64,000 bases of DNA from CAYVFC01 sp964450715 (GCA_964450715.1 CAYVFC010000002.1:77413-141412); one strand, 5' to 3'; positions 45,241 through 53,691 are shown, numbered from the stretch's first letter. Numbers and translations: made by a program. Notes: a model not told the origin generated them from the letters alone.

Positions 45241-45302
45241 CGGGCCAGCCGCTTCGGTTTCATCCGCCGCTCCTGGCGCGCTCCGCTTCGTTCTTGGTAC
45301 CT

Positions 45303-45335
45303 GACCGGCTAAAGACCGGCTATAGACCGGCTATA
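45303..45335. repeat. Three 11-bp tandem repeats
   Basis: GACCGGCTAAA, GACCGGCTATA and GACCGGCTATA follow one another without gaps. They could be a protein-binding array or simple slippage products; nothing downstream decides. Confidence 0.6.
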
Positions 45336-45375
45336 GCTATATGCCTTCCTCAAGTAAATCGTACCAGCCCTATAT

Positions 45376-45700
45376 ATGAGATTATACGAGGCCGACGAGC
45401 CGGGCGTGCCGACCCTGCAGCTCGACCGGCCGCTGCTCCGTTCCCTGGTGCTAGCCGAGACACTTGCCCTGGACCTCTTGATCGAACGGTTGCCCGTACC
45501 CGGGAACGCCTCCGGCCTGGGCAGGCTGCTACCCGAGGCGTGCGATATCACCGAGCACTGGGAGACCAAGCTCGAGGCCATGCTGCAGTACGAATCGCAG
45601 ATTCGCTCGCACCTGTTGGATCGAGAGGTGCTGGAGCGCGAATTCCGGGCCTACTCCGGGCGTATCGGAGCCCCGCCCGGGCGGTTGCTGGAGCGCTACT
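45376..45700 (+). pseudogene. PIG-L/LmbE-like deacetylase, C-terminal fragment
   Basis: ATG 45376 starts MRLYEADEPGVPTLQL. The stretch YEADEP..., LDITEHWETKLEAMLQYESQI-type sequence (here CDITEHWETKLEAMLQYESQ) resembles the C-terminal part of LmbE/PIG-L N-acetylglucosaminyl deacetylases. The N-terminal zinc-binding half is missing, and the sequence changes family near 45700. The resemblance is by motif memory only. Confidence 0.4.
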
Positions 45701-46349
45701 GGAGGACCGGGCCGAAACCGCGCCCTGGGATCTCGGCCGGCTGGCGGGATGTACCGACATCACCGGCAACCTGACCATCTCCAACACCACCGGTGTTTTC
45801 GATTTATCGGGGCTGGGGACCATCGTTTCCATCTGGGGCGATCTGCTGATCACGGACAACGCGGTACTTAAAGACTTCACCGGGCTGGATCGCCTCGAGA
45901 CCGTCAAGGGTAAGGTTCGGATCGCCGGCAACCTCAAGCTGGAGAAACTCGAAGGGCTCGGCGAACTCACCTCGGTGGAAGGCAACCTGGAAATCGACGA
46001 CAACGACCAGCTCGTCGACCTAGCAGGATTGGGCAAGCTGGCCACGATCGAGGGAAACCTGATCATCAAGAATCACCCGGGGCTGATCGATCTGGACGAG
46101 CTCGCCGGTGTCTCCACCTTCGGACCCGCGGTCCACTTGCGAAACAACTACAAGCTAGAGTCCATCTCCGGTCTCGTTGGCGTTACCTCCCTGGATATCC
46201 TGTGCATCGCCTATAACCCTCTGCTTCCCAACTGCGCGGTCCAAGAACTCATGACGCGGACTGGGGTCAACATATCGAACGTTTGCATCCGTCAGAATCT
46301 CTCCGACGATTGCCCCGGTATCGATTTCTGTCCCACATCCTGTCCGTAG
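45700..46349 (+). pseudogene. Receptor-L/LRR-like surface protein, C-terminal fragment
   Basis: In the frame of 45294 a regular repeat of about 24 residues begins at GCTDITGNLTISNTTG: GNLTI, LLITDN, VRIAGN, LEIDDN, LIIKNH, VHLRNN, each followed by LxxLxGL. These are receptor-L/BspA-like beta-solenoid turns common on myxobacterial surface lipoproteins. It ends with a Cys-rich cap (DDCPGIDFCPTSCP). The start is missing: upstream sequence belongs to the PIG-L-like fragment in another frame. An original signal peptide is therefore not seen. Confidence 0.6.
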
Positions 46350-47270
46350 TATGCCGACAGACTTACGAGTGTCGAGCCGGGACGACAAAGTGAAGAAGGC
46401 GGAACGAGTTTTTCACGTTTAAACACACGGTCGGAGGGCTAAAATTGGTGGGCCGGAAGGTTAGCAGAGGGAACGGAATTGCGGACACGCCCGTAAACGG
46501 CAACGCTTTCGTCCAGTACGTCTGAGAAAACGAATGGGCATCACCCCCGCATTGACGACTCAGCGTATACGCGATATTAGCGCCCTCTCCAACTGCGTTT
46601 CGAATTCAGCCTACCCCTAGGCAAGTATTTTTAAGTTCCGGATTCCTTTTGGGATACCCACAAAAACCACCTTCGTCAGAAACACATAAACGAGCAAACT
46701 CCTTGACTTTGTGCAGACGCTCTGCGATTCCTCCGTCATTACACCCATAGTTCTTCGCGATACGATGCGCGAAAAAACAAGCCGTTAAACAGGCAGCATT
46801 CGATTCCGGCGCCAACTAAACCTTCGTTATACGTCATACGTCTTCCTTCAATCGTTACCGGTAAAAAACATGCATCGAGGTGTTGAAGTACCAGTTCGCT
46901 AATAAGTTGGTTAAGGAGAAGTATCCGATGGCTGAGCCGTTCATCTGCTACCTCAGGGGTCACCTCTCGCACCTGAAGGGCAACGATGAAGGAGCGGTAA
47001 GGCTGCTTCGCGAGTCGGTAAAACGATTTGAAGCAAAGTGCGTAACCGGGAAGCTGGCTGGTAACCCCGGCATGTAGATGCCCCCTGAAAATCCTGGCAC
47101 GCTCCACCGCACTTTTCTAAATGTGGTTGCCTTTTCTCAAAAATGAGCAGATTGAACGGTCCTGACGATCCGGCCCTCCCTATTGTAAAGCGGTTTGTTC
47201 CGACACTGAAACGTTAGATGCCTCGCCGGGGCGTACTGGCCGGAGACGAAGAGGTTGTACCAGTAGGCGG
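46350..47270. other. Degenerate lower-GC region with small remnants
   Basis: It holds short coherent pieces but no intact gene. A minus-strand Cys-containing stretch at 46606-46815 (ACLTACFFAHRIAKNYGC, TTG start right after a stop) has no recognised family. A plus-strand TPR-like piece at 46880-47077 (MAEPFICYLRGHLSHLKGNDEGAVRLLRESV) resembles the tail of a TPR protein. Both look like decayed genes. Confidence 0.4.
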
Positions 47271-47540
47271 ATGGTATGGATTTTGTCGACGGTGGCGTTA
47301 GTTTTGATAGCGCTTTTACCGGCCTGTTTTCTTGTCCACGGCAAACCTGAATCAGACGACGACGGTTCGGGCGGCAAGGTCGATGCCGGCGCCGGTAACG
47401 GCGGCGAAAGCGGGGCGGGCGGTTCCGGTGAAGCCGGCGCTGGCGGCGTAGACGGCGAAGCCGGTGGCGACGGAGGCGAGGGCGGTACAATTTTCCCACG
47501 ATCGCCCCTCCGCCCCGCGTTCAACCTTGCCCTCTCCTAG
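47271..47540 (+). pseudogene. Truncated lipoprotein (signal plus Gly-rich spacer)
   Basis: 89 residues: a signal MVWILSTVALVLIALLPACF with lipobox LPAC, then a Gly/Ala/Glu/Asp spacer (GAGGSGEAGAGG). After GGEGGTI the sequence ends quickly in unrelated residues. Spacers of this kind normally lead to a folded domain of 100 residues or more, so the gene is probably cut short. Confidence 0.5.
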
Positions 47541-47639
47541 ACACCATCTGCCCGTTCATCTACGATCGATCTCGTAAAACCAGCTTTGTTTGTCTTACCC
47601 GCGGAGAGCGCTAACTTGGTAACCCCGGAAAGGATTTCA

Positions 47640-48212
47640 ATGTACATTTTACTGCTTGCTTTGATCGTGGCCGGCGGGTGCGGTTCCGCGAATTCATCTG
47701 GTGATGGACACGACGGATCAGTCGATCCAAGTGGCCAGAACGGAGGCCTGTTCCCCCCTCAAAAGGCTTCGTGTGACGCCGCCGGCGGCGAACTGGTCGA
47801 TTGTGCCTTTTTTTATCAACACGAATCGCCCATGTTCAAATGCACGGACGCGTCGTTCGAATGGGATGATCTCAGGCTTGAATGCGTTGTTATCGAAAAA
47901 TCCGACCTCTCTGCATACGAGCTGTGCGGCATGACCGGCGGGACCCGGATTCAGTGTGGGACGCAACATAGTCAAGAATGCGTTGATAGATCGATAAATA
48001 ACGGAACTACCTACTACAATTGTAGCTGTCCCGATCAACGTACCTTTGATCTTGATGAAGGTTGCGGCGGAGAGCTGTTAATCGGTCAGTGCAATACGGA
48101 CGCGTACTGCGAGTCCAATAAGCAGCGTCTATGTAACGCGACCGACGGCTATGGGTCGATTTGTCTGCAAAGGCCCGTGGAATGCAGATATCATGTTTGC
48201 GCTGTAAAGTGA
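47640..48212 (+). CDS. Cys-rich lipoprotein
   Basis: 190 residues from ATG 47640 with AAAGGA upstream. The signal MYILLLALIVAGGC carries a clean lipobox (AGGC). The mature part begins Ser/Gly/Asp-rich and then has about 20 Cys residues, many paired at short spacing (NCSCPDQ, GGELLIGQCNTDAYC, CLQRPVECRYHVC). This suggests a disulfide-stabilised extracellular domain. No named family. It lies next to the truncated lipoprotein and the IS91-like remnant. Confidence 0.65.
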   Translation: MYILLLALIVAGGCGSANSSGDGHDGSVDPSGQNGGLFPPQKASCDAAGGELVDCAFFYQHESPMFKCTDASFEWDDLRLECVVIEKSDLSAYELCGMTGGTRIQCGTQHSQECVDRSINNGTTYYNCSCPDQRTFDLDEGCGGELLIGQCNTDAYCESNKQRLCNATDGYGSICLQRPVECRYHVCAVK

Positions 48213-48506
48213 CCGCTTATATGGTTAGCGTGAAGGAGCGTGAAGGACAAATAAACCTGGATTTCCAAAATCGAGCGTAGAAAAACGAACAGGTGTTGTC
48301 GAGCAGAGGGCGGGGTTGAACGCGGAACACAGCCGCGATCGAGGGGTAGTCGGCGAGTCGTGGCGGCCGGAGCCGGCGTCCCGGGCGAAACGCAGCGAGT
48401 TGCGGGCGCAGCGGTGCGTCGCAGCCTACGGCCCGTGGTCCGCTCTGATTCGAACCGCTCAACCTAACGGAAGCAGCAGCCCGTGGTCCGCTCTGGTTCG
48501 ATCCGC
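48213..48506. other. Region downstream of the IS91-like remnant
   Basis: No gene seen. It includes the first unit of a 48-bp tandem repeat and should contain the oriIS-side end of the IS91-like element, though a precise terminus is not identifiable by eye. Confidence 0.35.
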
Positions 48507-48527
48507 TCAACCTAACGGAAGCAGCAA
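48432..48527. repeat. 48-bp tandem duplication at the transposase 3' end
   Basis: Units 48432-48479 and 48480-48527 (CCCGTGGTCCGCTCTG...) differ at about three positions. The second unit contains the transposase stop codon, so the 3' end of the gene has been duplicated in tandem just outside it. Confidence 0.8.
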
Positions 48528-49364
48528 CTGGCCGGGCGGAACCGGCACGGGCCTCGGGGGGGGCGGCATGGGACCCAGCCCGGCTCGGGCCAGGCCCTTG
48601 CGGATCTCGGCTTCGGTGGTGGCCATTTCGAGCAGACGCATCCTGGCCGAGCAGCAGGGGCATACGGTCACGTCCACGGCGAAGGTTCTGCGCAGCAACT
48701 CGGCCCAGGCCCGGCGGCCCGGCGAGGCCCGGGGCGCGTCGTTGGCCGGCCGGGCGCCGAGCAGGCGCAGGTAGTTGTCGAGCGTGAACAGCTGCAGCTG
48801 CCGCGGCTCGGCAGCGGTGTTGCCGGCGGTGTTGCCGCTGCCGGGCACTACCCGCGGGCGAAGCAGGGCGTTGGGCCCGAATACGCCGTGGAAACGGATG
48901 AGGTTGAAGTAGGGCGGCGGCACCAGCGCGCAGAGCCGGGCGATGAAGTCCAGGGGGTCGAGCACGATGGCTCTGGTGCCATCGGACACGAAGGCGCCGA
49001 TGACATCGGCGTACAGCTGGCGGTCGTAGCCCATCGGGGTACGCAACTCGAAGGGCAAGCTGCAGACCCACTGGCGAATCGGCACCTGGGGCAACACGTG
49101 GTCGACCAGGTGCGCGGCGGTGTCGTTCATGCGCCTGCCCGTGCACGAGGGGCAGACTGCGCGGCCCTTGCAGGAGAAGGCCACCAGGCGCTCGAAGCCG
49201 CACCGGGGGCAGGCTACGCGCGCATAGCCGCGCTCGAGGAAGGACGGCCAGTGCCCGACCAGCACTCGGTGAAGCGCCGTGTGCTCGGGCTGGCGACGCT
49301 GGTAGGTGTCAAGAACGGCAACAAGCGGGTGAGCACGGGTCGCGGCATGGGATGCGGAGGGCAT
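48507..49364 (-). pseudogene. IS91-family (Y2 rolling-circle type) transposase with internal deletions
   Basis: From ATG 49364 it starts MPSASHAATRAHPLVAVLDTYQRR. The N-terminal zinc domain is visible (CPRCGFERLVAFSCKGRAVCPSCTGRRM). Then the catalytic core is largely missing: SLPFELRTPMGY...GAFVSD is followed at once by the late region DPLDFIARLCALVPPP, YHGVFGPNALLR-like residues, and the C-terminal WAELLRRTFAVDVTVCPCC. A second in-frame loss of 26 residues near LERGYARV is shown by comparison with the copy at 60129. It is inactive. IS91/ISCR elements can mobilise DNA lying beyond their terIS side. Confidence 0.75.
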
Positions 49365-49604
49365 CGCCGCGCCTCGTGCACGAAGCGGGCCTGCTCCCCG
49401 GTCCATTGTTTTCGCCTACTTGCGCGCCCAGGGTGCCAGTGACCGCCGCCAGCCGGCTGGCGGCCGCCGGGCATTCGAACGCTTCGAACTCCCCGAACCC
49501 TCCGAACTCCCCGAGCACGCCGAGCACTCTGCTCCGGCCGTCCGAAGCTCCGGGCCAGCCGCTGGCAAGGTCGTTACCTCGGCCGGCAGTTGTCCCTTTG
49601 GGGC

Positions 49605-49685
49605 CCGAGCTTTCCCCGGGAGGCCCGAGCTGTCCCCGGGAGGCCCGAGCGGTACCTTTTGGGCTCGAGCTGTCCCCGGGGTGGA
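49605..49685. repeat. Approximately 20-bp tandem repeats
   Basis: Units of the form GCCCGAGCTGTCCCCGGGAG recur four times with small changes, in the stretch upstream of the transposase (possible terIS side). The same array is in copy B at about 60709-60789. Confidence 0.6.
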
Positions 49686-49759
49686 AGCGATCTCAAGTAA
49701 GCGCGGTCTATACCGAGCTCGGCATAAGCCGCGTTGTCGTGTAGCGCCAAAGAATCGCA

Positions 49760-49943
49760 CCTCCGCGCCCACACAGAACCGTACGTGAGCCTCTCGACTT
49801 ATACCCAGCCGCCCGCGGTGTCACGCCGCCTTTCCACAAAACCAGCAACTCTGGCGATCGGTCAGCTACACGAGAAAGCCAGGCCGCTGCCTTGCGTTTC
49901 CGACGCCGAAACCGCTTGTACTTCTTGGTTGCCCAGCGGAGAC
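49760..49943 (-). pseudogene. Group II intron maturase C-terminus and 3' RNA domain remnant
   Basis: Minus-strand translation LRWATKKYKRFRRRKRKAAAWLSRV...LLVLWKGGV is the typical end of group II intron reverse transcriptases (W-A-x-x-K-Y-K-R with following W-L-x-R). Just beyond, the minus strand reads CTCACGTACGGTTCTGTG, the usual 3' half of intron domain V. Everything upstream (reverse transcriptase core, domains I-III) is missing; the fragment stops at about 49945 against unrelated sequence. Confidence 0.65.
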
Positions 49944-49956
49944 GCCCCACCCGGAC

Positions 49957-50103
49957 CGGACCTTTGCCGACTGGTTCGTCAGCGCCGACCAGGTGGTGCT
50001 GACCCGGGACTGGAGCGCCACCCTCCAGGTGCTCGCCGAGCGCCTGCCACCGCGCCCCCGGGTGGCCGTCCTTCCCTCGGCCACCATGCAGTACCACGCC
50101 TGA
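49957..50103 (+). pseudogene. C-terminal fragment of an unidentified protein
   Basis: In the frame of 49957 a coherent stretch TFADWFVSADQVVLTRDW...PRVAVLPSATMQYHA ends at TGA 50101-50103. No start codon and no family assigned. It begins exactly where the maturase remnant ends, marking another join. The same piece is in copy B at 61061-61207. Confidence 0.35.
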
Positions 50104-50144
50104 CGGTTCCACCGTCGTCGACCTCGAGTGATATCTTCATTCCT

Positions 50145-50436
50145 CTATCCGTTACGCCTGAGCCAATCGAGTAGGTCGTCGTAGGCACCACCTTCGTTAG
50201 CGTATTGAGCGTATTTCTTTGCAGTATGTAGCCACATTTCCGTACTCGGTTTGATCGATTTCAGTGCCTGCTTCATGTCTGTCATGGTAATCGGCCTAGC
50301 ACTCTGCGTTCTGAGCGCGTCGGCGAGAGCCATTTCGGCCCCGCTTTCGCGTAGATGTGCCAGATCGGCACCAGAAAACCGTCGCGTGTTCTTGGCGATC
50401 CAGTCTAAGTCAATCTTCTCTTGCGGCCGGTAACGC
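50145..50436 (-). pseudogene. AAA+ ATPase C-terminal fragment (katanin/VPS4-like)
   Basis: Minus-strand frame: RPQEKIDLDWIAKNTRRFSG, then ADLAHLRESGAEMALADAL and ITMTDMKQALKSIKPSTEMWL. This is the small helical lid and C-terminal helix region of classical AAA ATPases (F-S-G-A-D-L with second-region residues). Walker motifs are absent. The fragment starts abruptly near 50436 next to a signal-peptide piece in another frame. It ends DLLDWLRRNG at a proper stop. Confidence 0.6.
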
Positions 50437-50562
50437 CCCGTGCTTCAGCGAAAGCGCGCGCGTGAACTCGGCCCCTTGCGCGTCGACCGGCCCCGCCAAC
50501 GCCAGTATCGAGGCGAATACCGCGAACGCGATTCGTCCTGGATTCGGCATCGAGTGGAGCAT
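50410..50562 (-). pseudogene. N-terminal fragment of a secreted protein
   Basis: ATG 50562 (or 50550) begins MLHSMPNPGRIAFAVFASIL, a signal peptide ending ALAGPVDAQG, followed by only about 15 mature residues (EFTRALSLKHG). It then continues out of frame over the AAA fragment to a stop at 50410. The original protein is unidentifiable. Confidence 0.4.
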
Positions 50563-50674
50563 AGTACGAAAGCGACCGCTCCATAAGTCTTCGTTGCCTC
50601 GGTTATCCACCGCATCTCTCGCCGGAGAGAAGATCTGGAAGGGCGCGACCAAGGAGCTGGCCGTTCAGCGCGGC

Positions 50675-51775
50675 TCATACCCCCGACGCCGGCTGTTCGT
50701 TCAGCATGAGGTATAGGCAGCGAGAGATCCCGGAATCGGTGTCCTGATAAAGGTGCATCGAGCCGCCCATACAGATTTGATAAGCAGTACAGGATGCGCA
50801 ATCGTTCTTACGCGTCCATGAGCGATTACGCAGGATCTTGTACCCCTTATTCCACACGTCCAAGAAGCGGTCCTTCAAAATGTGTCCTTGAATGAAGGCA
50901 TCCGACAGCTCGGGACAAGCTCCGATACGACCGTCGCACATGATCCCTCCGATGGTGATTCCGGCGTCGCACCTACACAGATACGGCCGGACCTCTCCTT
51001 CGTATCGGTCGCCCAGAAAACCCTCTTCCGACATCTCCGGAACCGGACGGTAGCCATCATTTCTTCCACCACTCGTGAAGTCGAGTAGCGTGTGCAAGTC
51101 CTTGCCATCCAGCAGGAGGTCCGGTCGGTTCGCCGCCCTCCCTACCGGCATCACCGGCGCCACTCGCCAGCGGGCGACTCTGATGCGAGCGATGTATCGG
51201 CGCAGCTCGTCCAGCAACGGCACCACCGGCTTGGTTACGGTGGAGATCACCTCCAGCACGCCGCGATACCCCTGCTCTTTCAGGTTATCGATAGCCCTTT
51301 CCGCCTTCGCTGCCGAGCCTCTTCCCCGCAGGGAGTCGTTGACAGCCGGCGGCGCATCCAGGCTCACGGATATGGACCCGATGCCGGACTCGACCACTTC
51401 CTTGGCCGTCTTCGTATCGAGTAGGGAGCCGTTCGTGACCATACCGAACGGAAAACCGAGCTCGCGCAGAGCGGCGAATATTCTGAACACATCCGGGTGC
51501 AGCAATGGTTCTCCGCCGGTTACGGCGATCATAACGCTTCCAGGATCAAAATCGCCGGCTATCTGGTGCAAGGCGCTCTTCCATTGCTCTCCGCTCAGTT
51601 CCGGAGACGCGTGGTTGATGGAGCAGTCGCTGCCACAGTAGGCACACCGGAAGTTGCACCGGCGGGTCAGCTCCAGATATAGATAGCGTAGCGGGTGCTC
51701 GCGGCACAGCTGTCGGCGCCTTCGCAGGTGCCGCTGCCAGCGTTTCGAGAGCCGGTTCGTCGAAATGCGCAACAA
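50675..51775 (-). CDS. Radical SAM/SPASM peptide- or lipoprotein-modifying enzyme (copy A)
   Basis: 366 residues. The radical SAM motif is CNFRCAYC (Cys 40, 44, 47), followed by AVTGGEPLLHPDVF, VTNGSLLD and SVSLDAPPAVNDSLRG. The C-terminal SPASM domain has ligands in YLCRCDAGITIGGIMCDG, GACPE and NDCASCTAYQICMGG...SRC, which hold auxiliary Fe-S clusters. Such enzymes mature ribosomal peptides (anSME, AlbA or PqqE-like types). It lies 36 bases downstream of two paralogous Cys-rich small proteins on the same strand, the likely substrates. The basic N-terminus (RLSKRWQRHLRRRRQ) may aid substrate or membrane contact. The layout recalls the rSAM/lipoprotein systems known from Bacteroidetes. Identical in copy B. 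Confidence 0.88.
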   Translation of the reverse strand: MLRISTNRLSKRWQRHLRRRRQLCREHPLRYLYLELTRRCNFRCAYCGSDCSINHASPELSGEQWKSALHQIAGDFDPGSVMIAVTGGEPLLHPDVFRIFAALRELGFPFGMVTNGSLLDTKTAKEVVESGIGSISVSLDAPPAVNDSLRGRGSAAKAERAIDNLKEQGYRGVLEVISTVTKPVVPLLDELRRYIARIRVARWRVAPVMPVGRAANRPDLLLDGKDLHTLLDFTSGGRNDGYRPVPEMSEEGFLGDRYEGEVRPYLCRCDAGITIGGIMCDGRIGACPELSDAFIQGHILKDRFLDVWNKGYKILRNRSWTRKNDCASCTAYQICMGGSMHLYQDTDSGISRCLYLMLNEQPASGV

Positions 51776-51811
51776 GAGTTCACTCCCTCTTCGCGGCCGT
51801 GAGGAGGCGTT

Positions 51812-52225
51812 CTAATCGCCCGCATCCTCCGGTCCCGGCAAGCAGGTCGGCCAGGTCGACCGGCAGGGAGGAGAGCCGATCTCGTAGTCCTCGTCGCAGT
51901 ACCAATCACCGCCGTCGTGCCAATCCATGCAATCCTCGTCGGCTCGACAGGGTTGAGGACCGTACAGGCCCGCGCATCCACCATAGCCGTCGACGCCGGC
52001 TCCCCCCGCTGCCGCGCTCCCGCTTCTACCGCCCCCGCCGCCACCAACACCGGAACCTCCGTCCAATCCGTGCGTGCCTTCTGGCTCGCCGCCCGCAGTC
52101 ACGTAGCAGCCTCCCATTGCCAATGCACAGCAGCCGGCCACGATCGCGTAGTCCCATACCCGCTTCGCGATCTCGGCAATCGCTCGCCCGAGTCGTGTCA
52201 AGCCGATCACCTTCATATGCGTCAT
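51812..52225 (-). CDS. Cys-rich lipoprotein-like substrate candidate B (copy A)
   Basis: 137 residues; ATG 52225 overlaps the upstream stop (ATGA) with GGAGGAG inside the previous gene. It has a leader with a hydrophobic segment and possible lipobox (RVWDYAIVAGCCALAMGGC), then a long Gly/Ser spacer. The C-terminal Cys-rich core GGCAGLYGPQPCRADEDC, DWHDGGDWYCDED and PCRSTWPTC closes the protein. Leader and core blocks are shared almost word for word with the neighbouring gene. Six core Cys plus repeated Asp/Trp/His suggest a modified or metal-binding product. The function is inferred from pairing with the radical SAM gene. Confidence 0.75.
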   Translation of the reverse strand: MTHMKVIGLTRLGRAIAEIAKRVWDYAIVAGCCALAMGGCYVTAGGEPEGTHGLDGGSGVGGGGGGRSGSAAAGGAGVDGYGGCAGLYGPQPCRADEDCMDWHDGGDWYCDEDYEIGSPPCRSTWPTCLPGPEDAGD

Positions 52226-52554
52226 TCTCCTCCGGTGCTTCCGGCGCTCGGATTACCGCCGTCCGGCGGTATCGGCGCGCAGGTCGGCCAACGATGGCAC
52301 CCTTCCCCGCGATCCCTGTCGCAGTACCAGTCGCCACCGTCGTGCCAGTCCCTACAATCCTGGTCGGTCTGACACGCCGGCTGAGGACCATACAAACCGC
52401 CGCACCCGCCGGAACCTTCCGGATCTTCCGTATCGGTTCTGCAACCGCCGCCCATCGCCAGAGCACAATAGGCGGCGACCGCCGCGTAGTCCCACACGCG
52501 CCTCAGCATCGCAGTGATATTTCGCGTGATCGTATCCAGACGATAAATTCCCAC
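52222..52554 (-). CDS. Cys-rich lipoprotein-like substrate candidate A (copy A)
   Basis: 110 residues from GTG 52554. Leader: RRVWDYAAVAAYCALAMGGGC, hydrophobic and ending at a possible lipid-attachment Cys. A short spacer precedes the core GGCGGLYGPQPACQTDQDC, DWHDGGDWYCDRD and GCHRWPTCAP. The core matches its downstream paralogue: GLYGPQP, DxDCxDWHDGGDWYCD and WPTC are invariant. The conserved stretches in both leader and core, with a variable spacer between them, are what one expects of maturation substrates of one enzyme. First gene of the operon; a promoter lies at 52627-52655. Confidence 0.75.
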   Translation of the reverse strand: MGIYRLDTITRNITAMLRRVWDYAAVAAYCALAMGGGCRTDTEDPEGSGGCGGLYGPQPACQTDQDCRDWHDGGDWYCDRDRGEGCHRWPTCAPIPPDGGNPSAGSTGGE

Positions 52555-52626
52555 AACTCACCCGCCTGCATTTCGCGTCTATCGCCCGCTCGGACCGTTA
52601 CCTTCCATCGGCCCAGACGCGTTTTC

Positions 52627-52655
52627 ATAATAGGTCAAAACGGATCCTTCAACAA
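52627..52655 (-). promoter_or_regulatory. Candidate sigma-70 promoter of the radical SAM/lipoprotein operon
   Basis: On the minus strand TTGTTG (52655-52650) and TATTAT (52632-52627) are separated by 17 bases, about 70 bases ahead of the first gene's GTG. It is A/T-rich in an otherwise GC-rich area. The same site is in copy B at 63731-63759. Confidence 0.5.
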
Positions 52656-53024
52656 CCCGCCCGAGCTTCTCCACCTTGGTCGGAAGAAAGGCGGAAAGGC
52701 GTGATCGGGGAGTGCGTTCTTAAGCGAAGCCGTGCCGGGACTTCATCGAAACGATTGATTCCGAGCGCCCGAAAGAGAGTCCTTCCCTTCGCGGATAGCG
52801 AACACCCGGTTGCCGGCGCAGCGTCCGTCTCGACTCGTCTCTAACTAGTTCCCGGCTCAAAATGCCGGACCGAGCATCGCGCAGCGCGGCGGGCGCAGCT
52901 GCAAGGAGTGACGACGAGCGAATAGTGGGGCTATTTCGAGGAGGAACGACGCAGCAGATGCGCCCGCCCCGCAAGCGAGGCGACGGGAGTTGCATTTTGA
53001 GCCGGGAACTAACTATACGAGCCT
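52656..53024. other. Intergenic, contains an inverted-repeat element
   Basis: No gene is supported between the lipoprotein operon promoter and the iron-sulfur subunit gene; most of its right half is the inverted-repeat element at 52847-53010. Confidence 0.4.
52847..53010. mobile_element. Inverted-repeat (MITE-like) element, 19-bp perfect arms
   Basis: AGTTCCCGGCTCAAAATGC (52847-52865) and its exact reverse complement (52992-53010) enclose 126 bases with no gene. Homology of the arms continues a few bases outward with mismatches. The right end lies 14 bases from the stop of the iron-sulfur subunit gene. The left arm and part of the interior are repeated at the very end of the window (63951-64000). 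Confidence 0.55.
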
Positions 53025-53687
53025 TCAAGGATACAAAACACCGATCGCATCGCGGAGCTTGATGCCGTGGATACAGGCGCACTCGGCGCAATCGGCGCAC
53101 CGTTCGATTCCGAGAGATGCGGCCTGCTTTTTACGGTCTACTCGGTTGCGCGGATCGAGATGCAGCAGCGCCAGCTTGACCCATAGATAGGGGCCGAAAT
53201 GCGCGGCGGGTTGGAATCGGTAGTGCGGGCAGGTGGCGTTGCAGGCCAGGCACTCGGTACACGGCAACAGCTTGCGCCTCGCCTCGTGTACCGCCAGCAC
53301 CTGGGGCTCGGCGAGCTCCGGCTGTTCCGGAATGAATAGCCCGAGCTCTCGCAGCGAGTGAAAAAACACCTCTCGATCGATCACCAGATCGCGAATCAAC
53401 GGCATCTTGCCCAGGGGGGCTATCTTCATACCGTCGCGAGCCTCGGTCAGGCAGGCCATCCTGGGCTTGCCATCCACCTCTACCGCGCACAGGCCGCACT
53501 TGTCGTAGCGGCAGCCGAAACGAAAGGCAAGCGTGGGATCAATCGTCTCGTATACGCTCATGAAGCTTTCCAGCAAGGTCGTGCGCTCCCCGGCCGCTAC
53601 TTCGTAGTCGACCCAGCGCGGCTGCCGGTCGCGCCCGGGATGGAAACGCTGTATGGATATGGTGATATTTCGCTCCATCGGTCCCAT
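53025..53687 (-). CDS. Fumarate reductase/succinate dehydrogenase-type iron–sulfur subunit
   Basis: 220 residues starting MGPMERNITISIQRFHPG, four bases after the flavoprotein stop. The N-terminal [2Fe-2S] ferredoxin domain has FGCRYDKCGLCAVEVDG...MAC. The C-terminal part has LPCTECLACNATCPHY and CADCAECACIHG for further Fe-S clusters. It transfers electrons between the flavin subunit and a quinone or thiol partner. No membrane-anchor gene is adjacent, so it may be a soluble thiol:fumarate-reductase-like or other SdhB-like complex. Confidence 0.85.
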   Translation of the reverse strand: MGPMERNITISIQRFHPGRDRQPRWVDYEVAAGERTTLLESFMSVYETIDPTLAFRFGCRYDKCGLCAVEVDGKPRMACLTEARDGMKIAPLGKMPLIRDLVIDREVFFHSLRELGLFIPEQPELAEPQVLAVHEARRKLLPCTECLACNATCPHYRFQPAAHFGPYLWVKLALLHLDPRNRVDRKKQAASLGIERCADCAECACIHGIKLRDAIGVLYP

Positions 53688-53691
53688 ACGC

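Larger units (their letters stand above)
49230..52896. repeat. Long direct repeat, copy A
   Basis: It matches 60334-64000 at a constant offset of 11,104; encoded proteins are identical and sampled lines match base for base. It may extend past 52896, because copy B runs off the window. Contents: transposase 5' end, group II intron and AAA debris, a radical SAM gene and two Cys-rich lipoprotein-like genes. Left of 49230 the copies still resemble each other for about 125 bases but with mismatches and a 78-base indel. Confidence 0.95.

Noticed and set aside
51799..52704. Arg/Ser/Pro-rich 301-residue plus-strand frame (also 62903-63808)
   Set aside because: Antisense of the two Cys-rich lipoprotein-like genes; compositional artefact.
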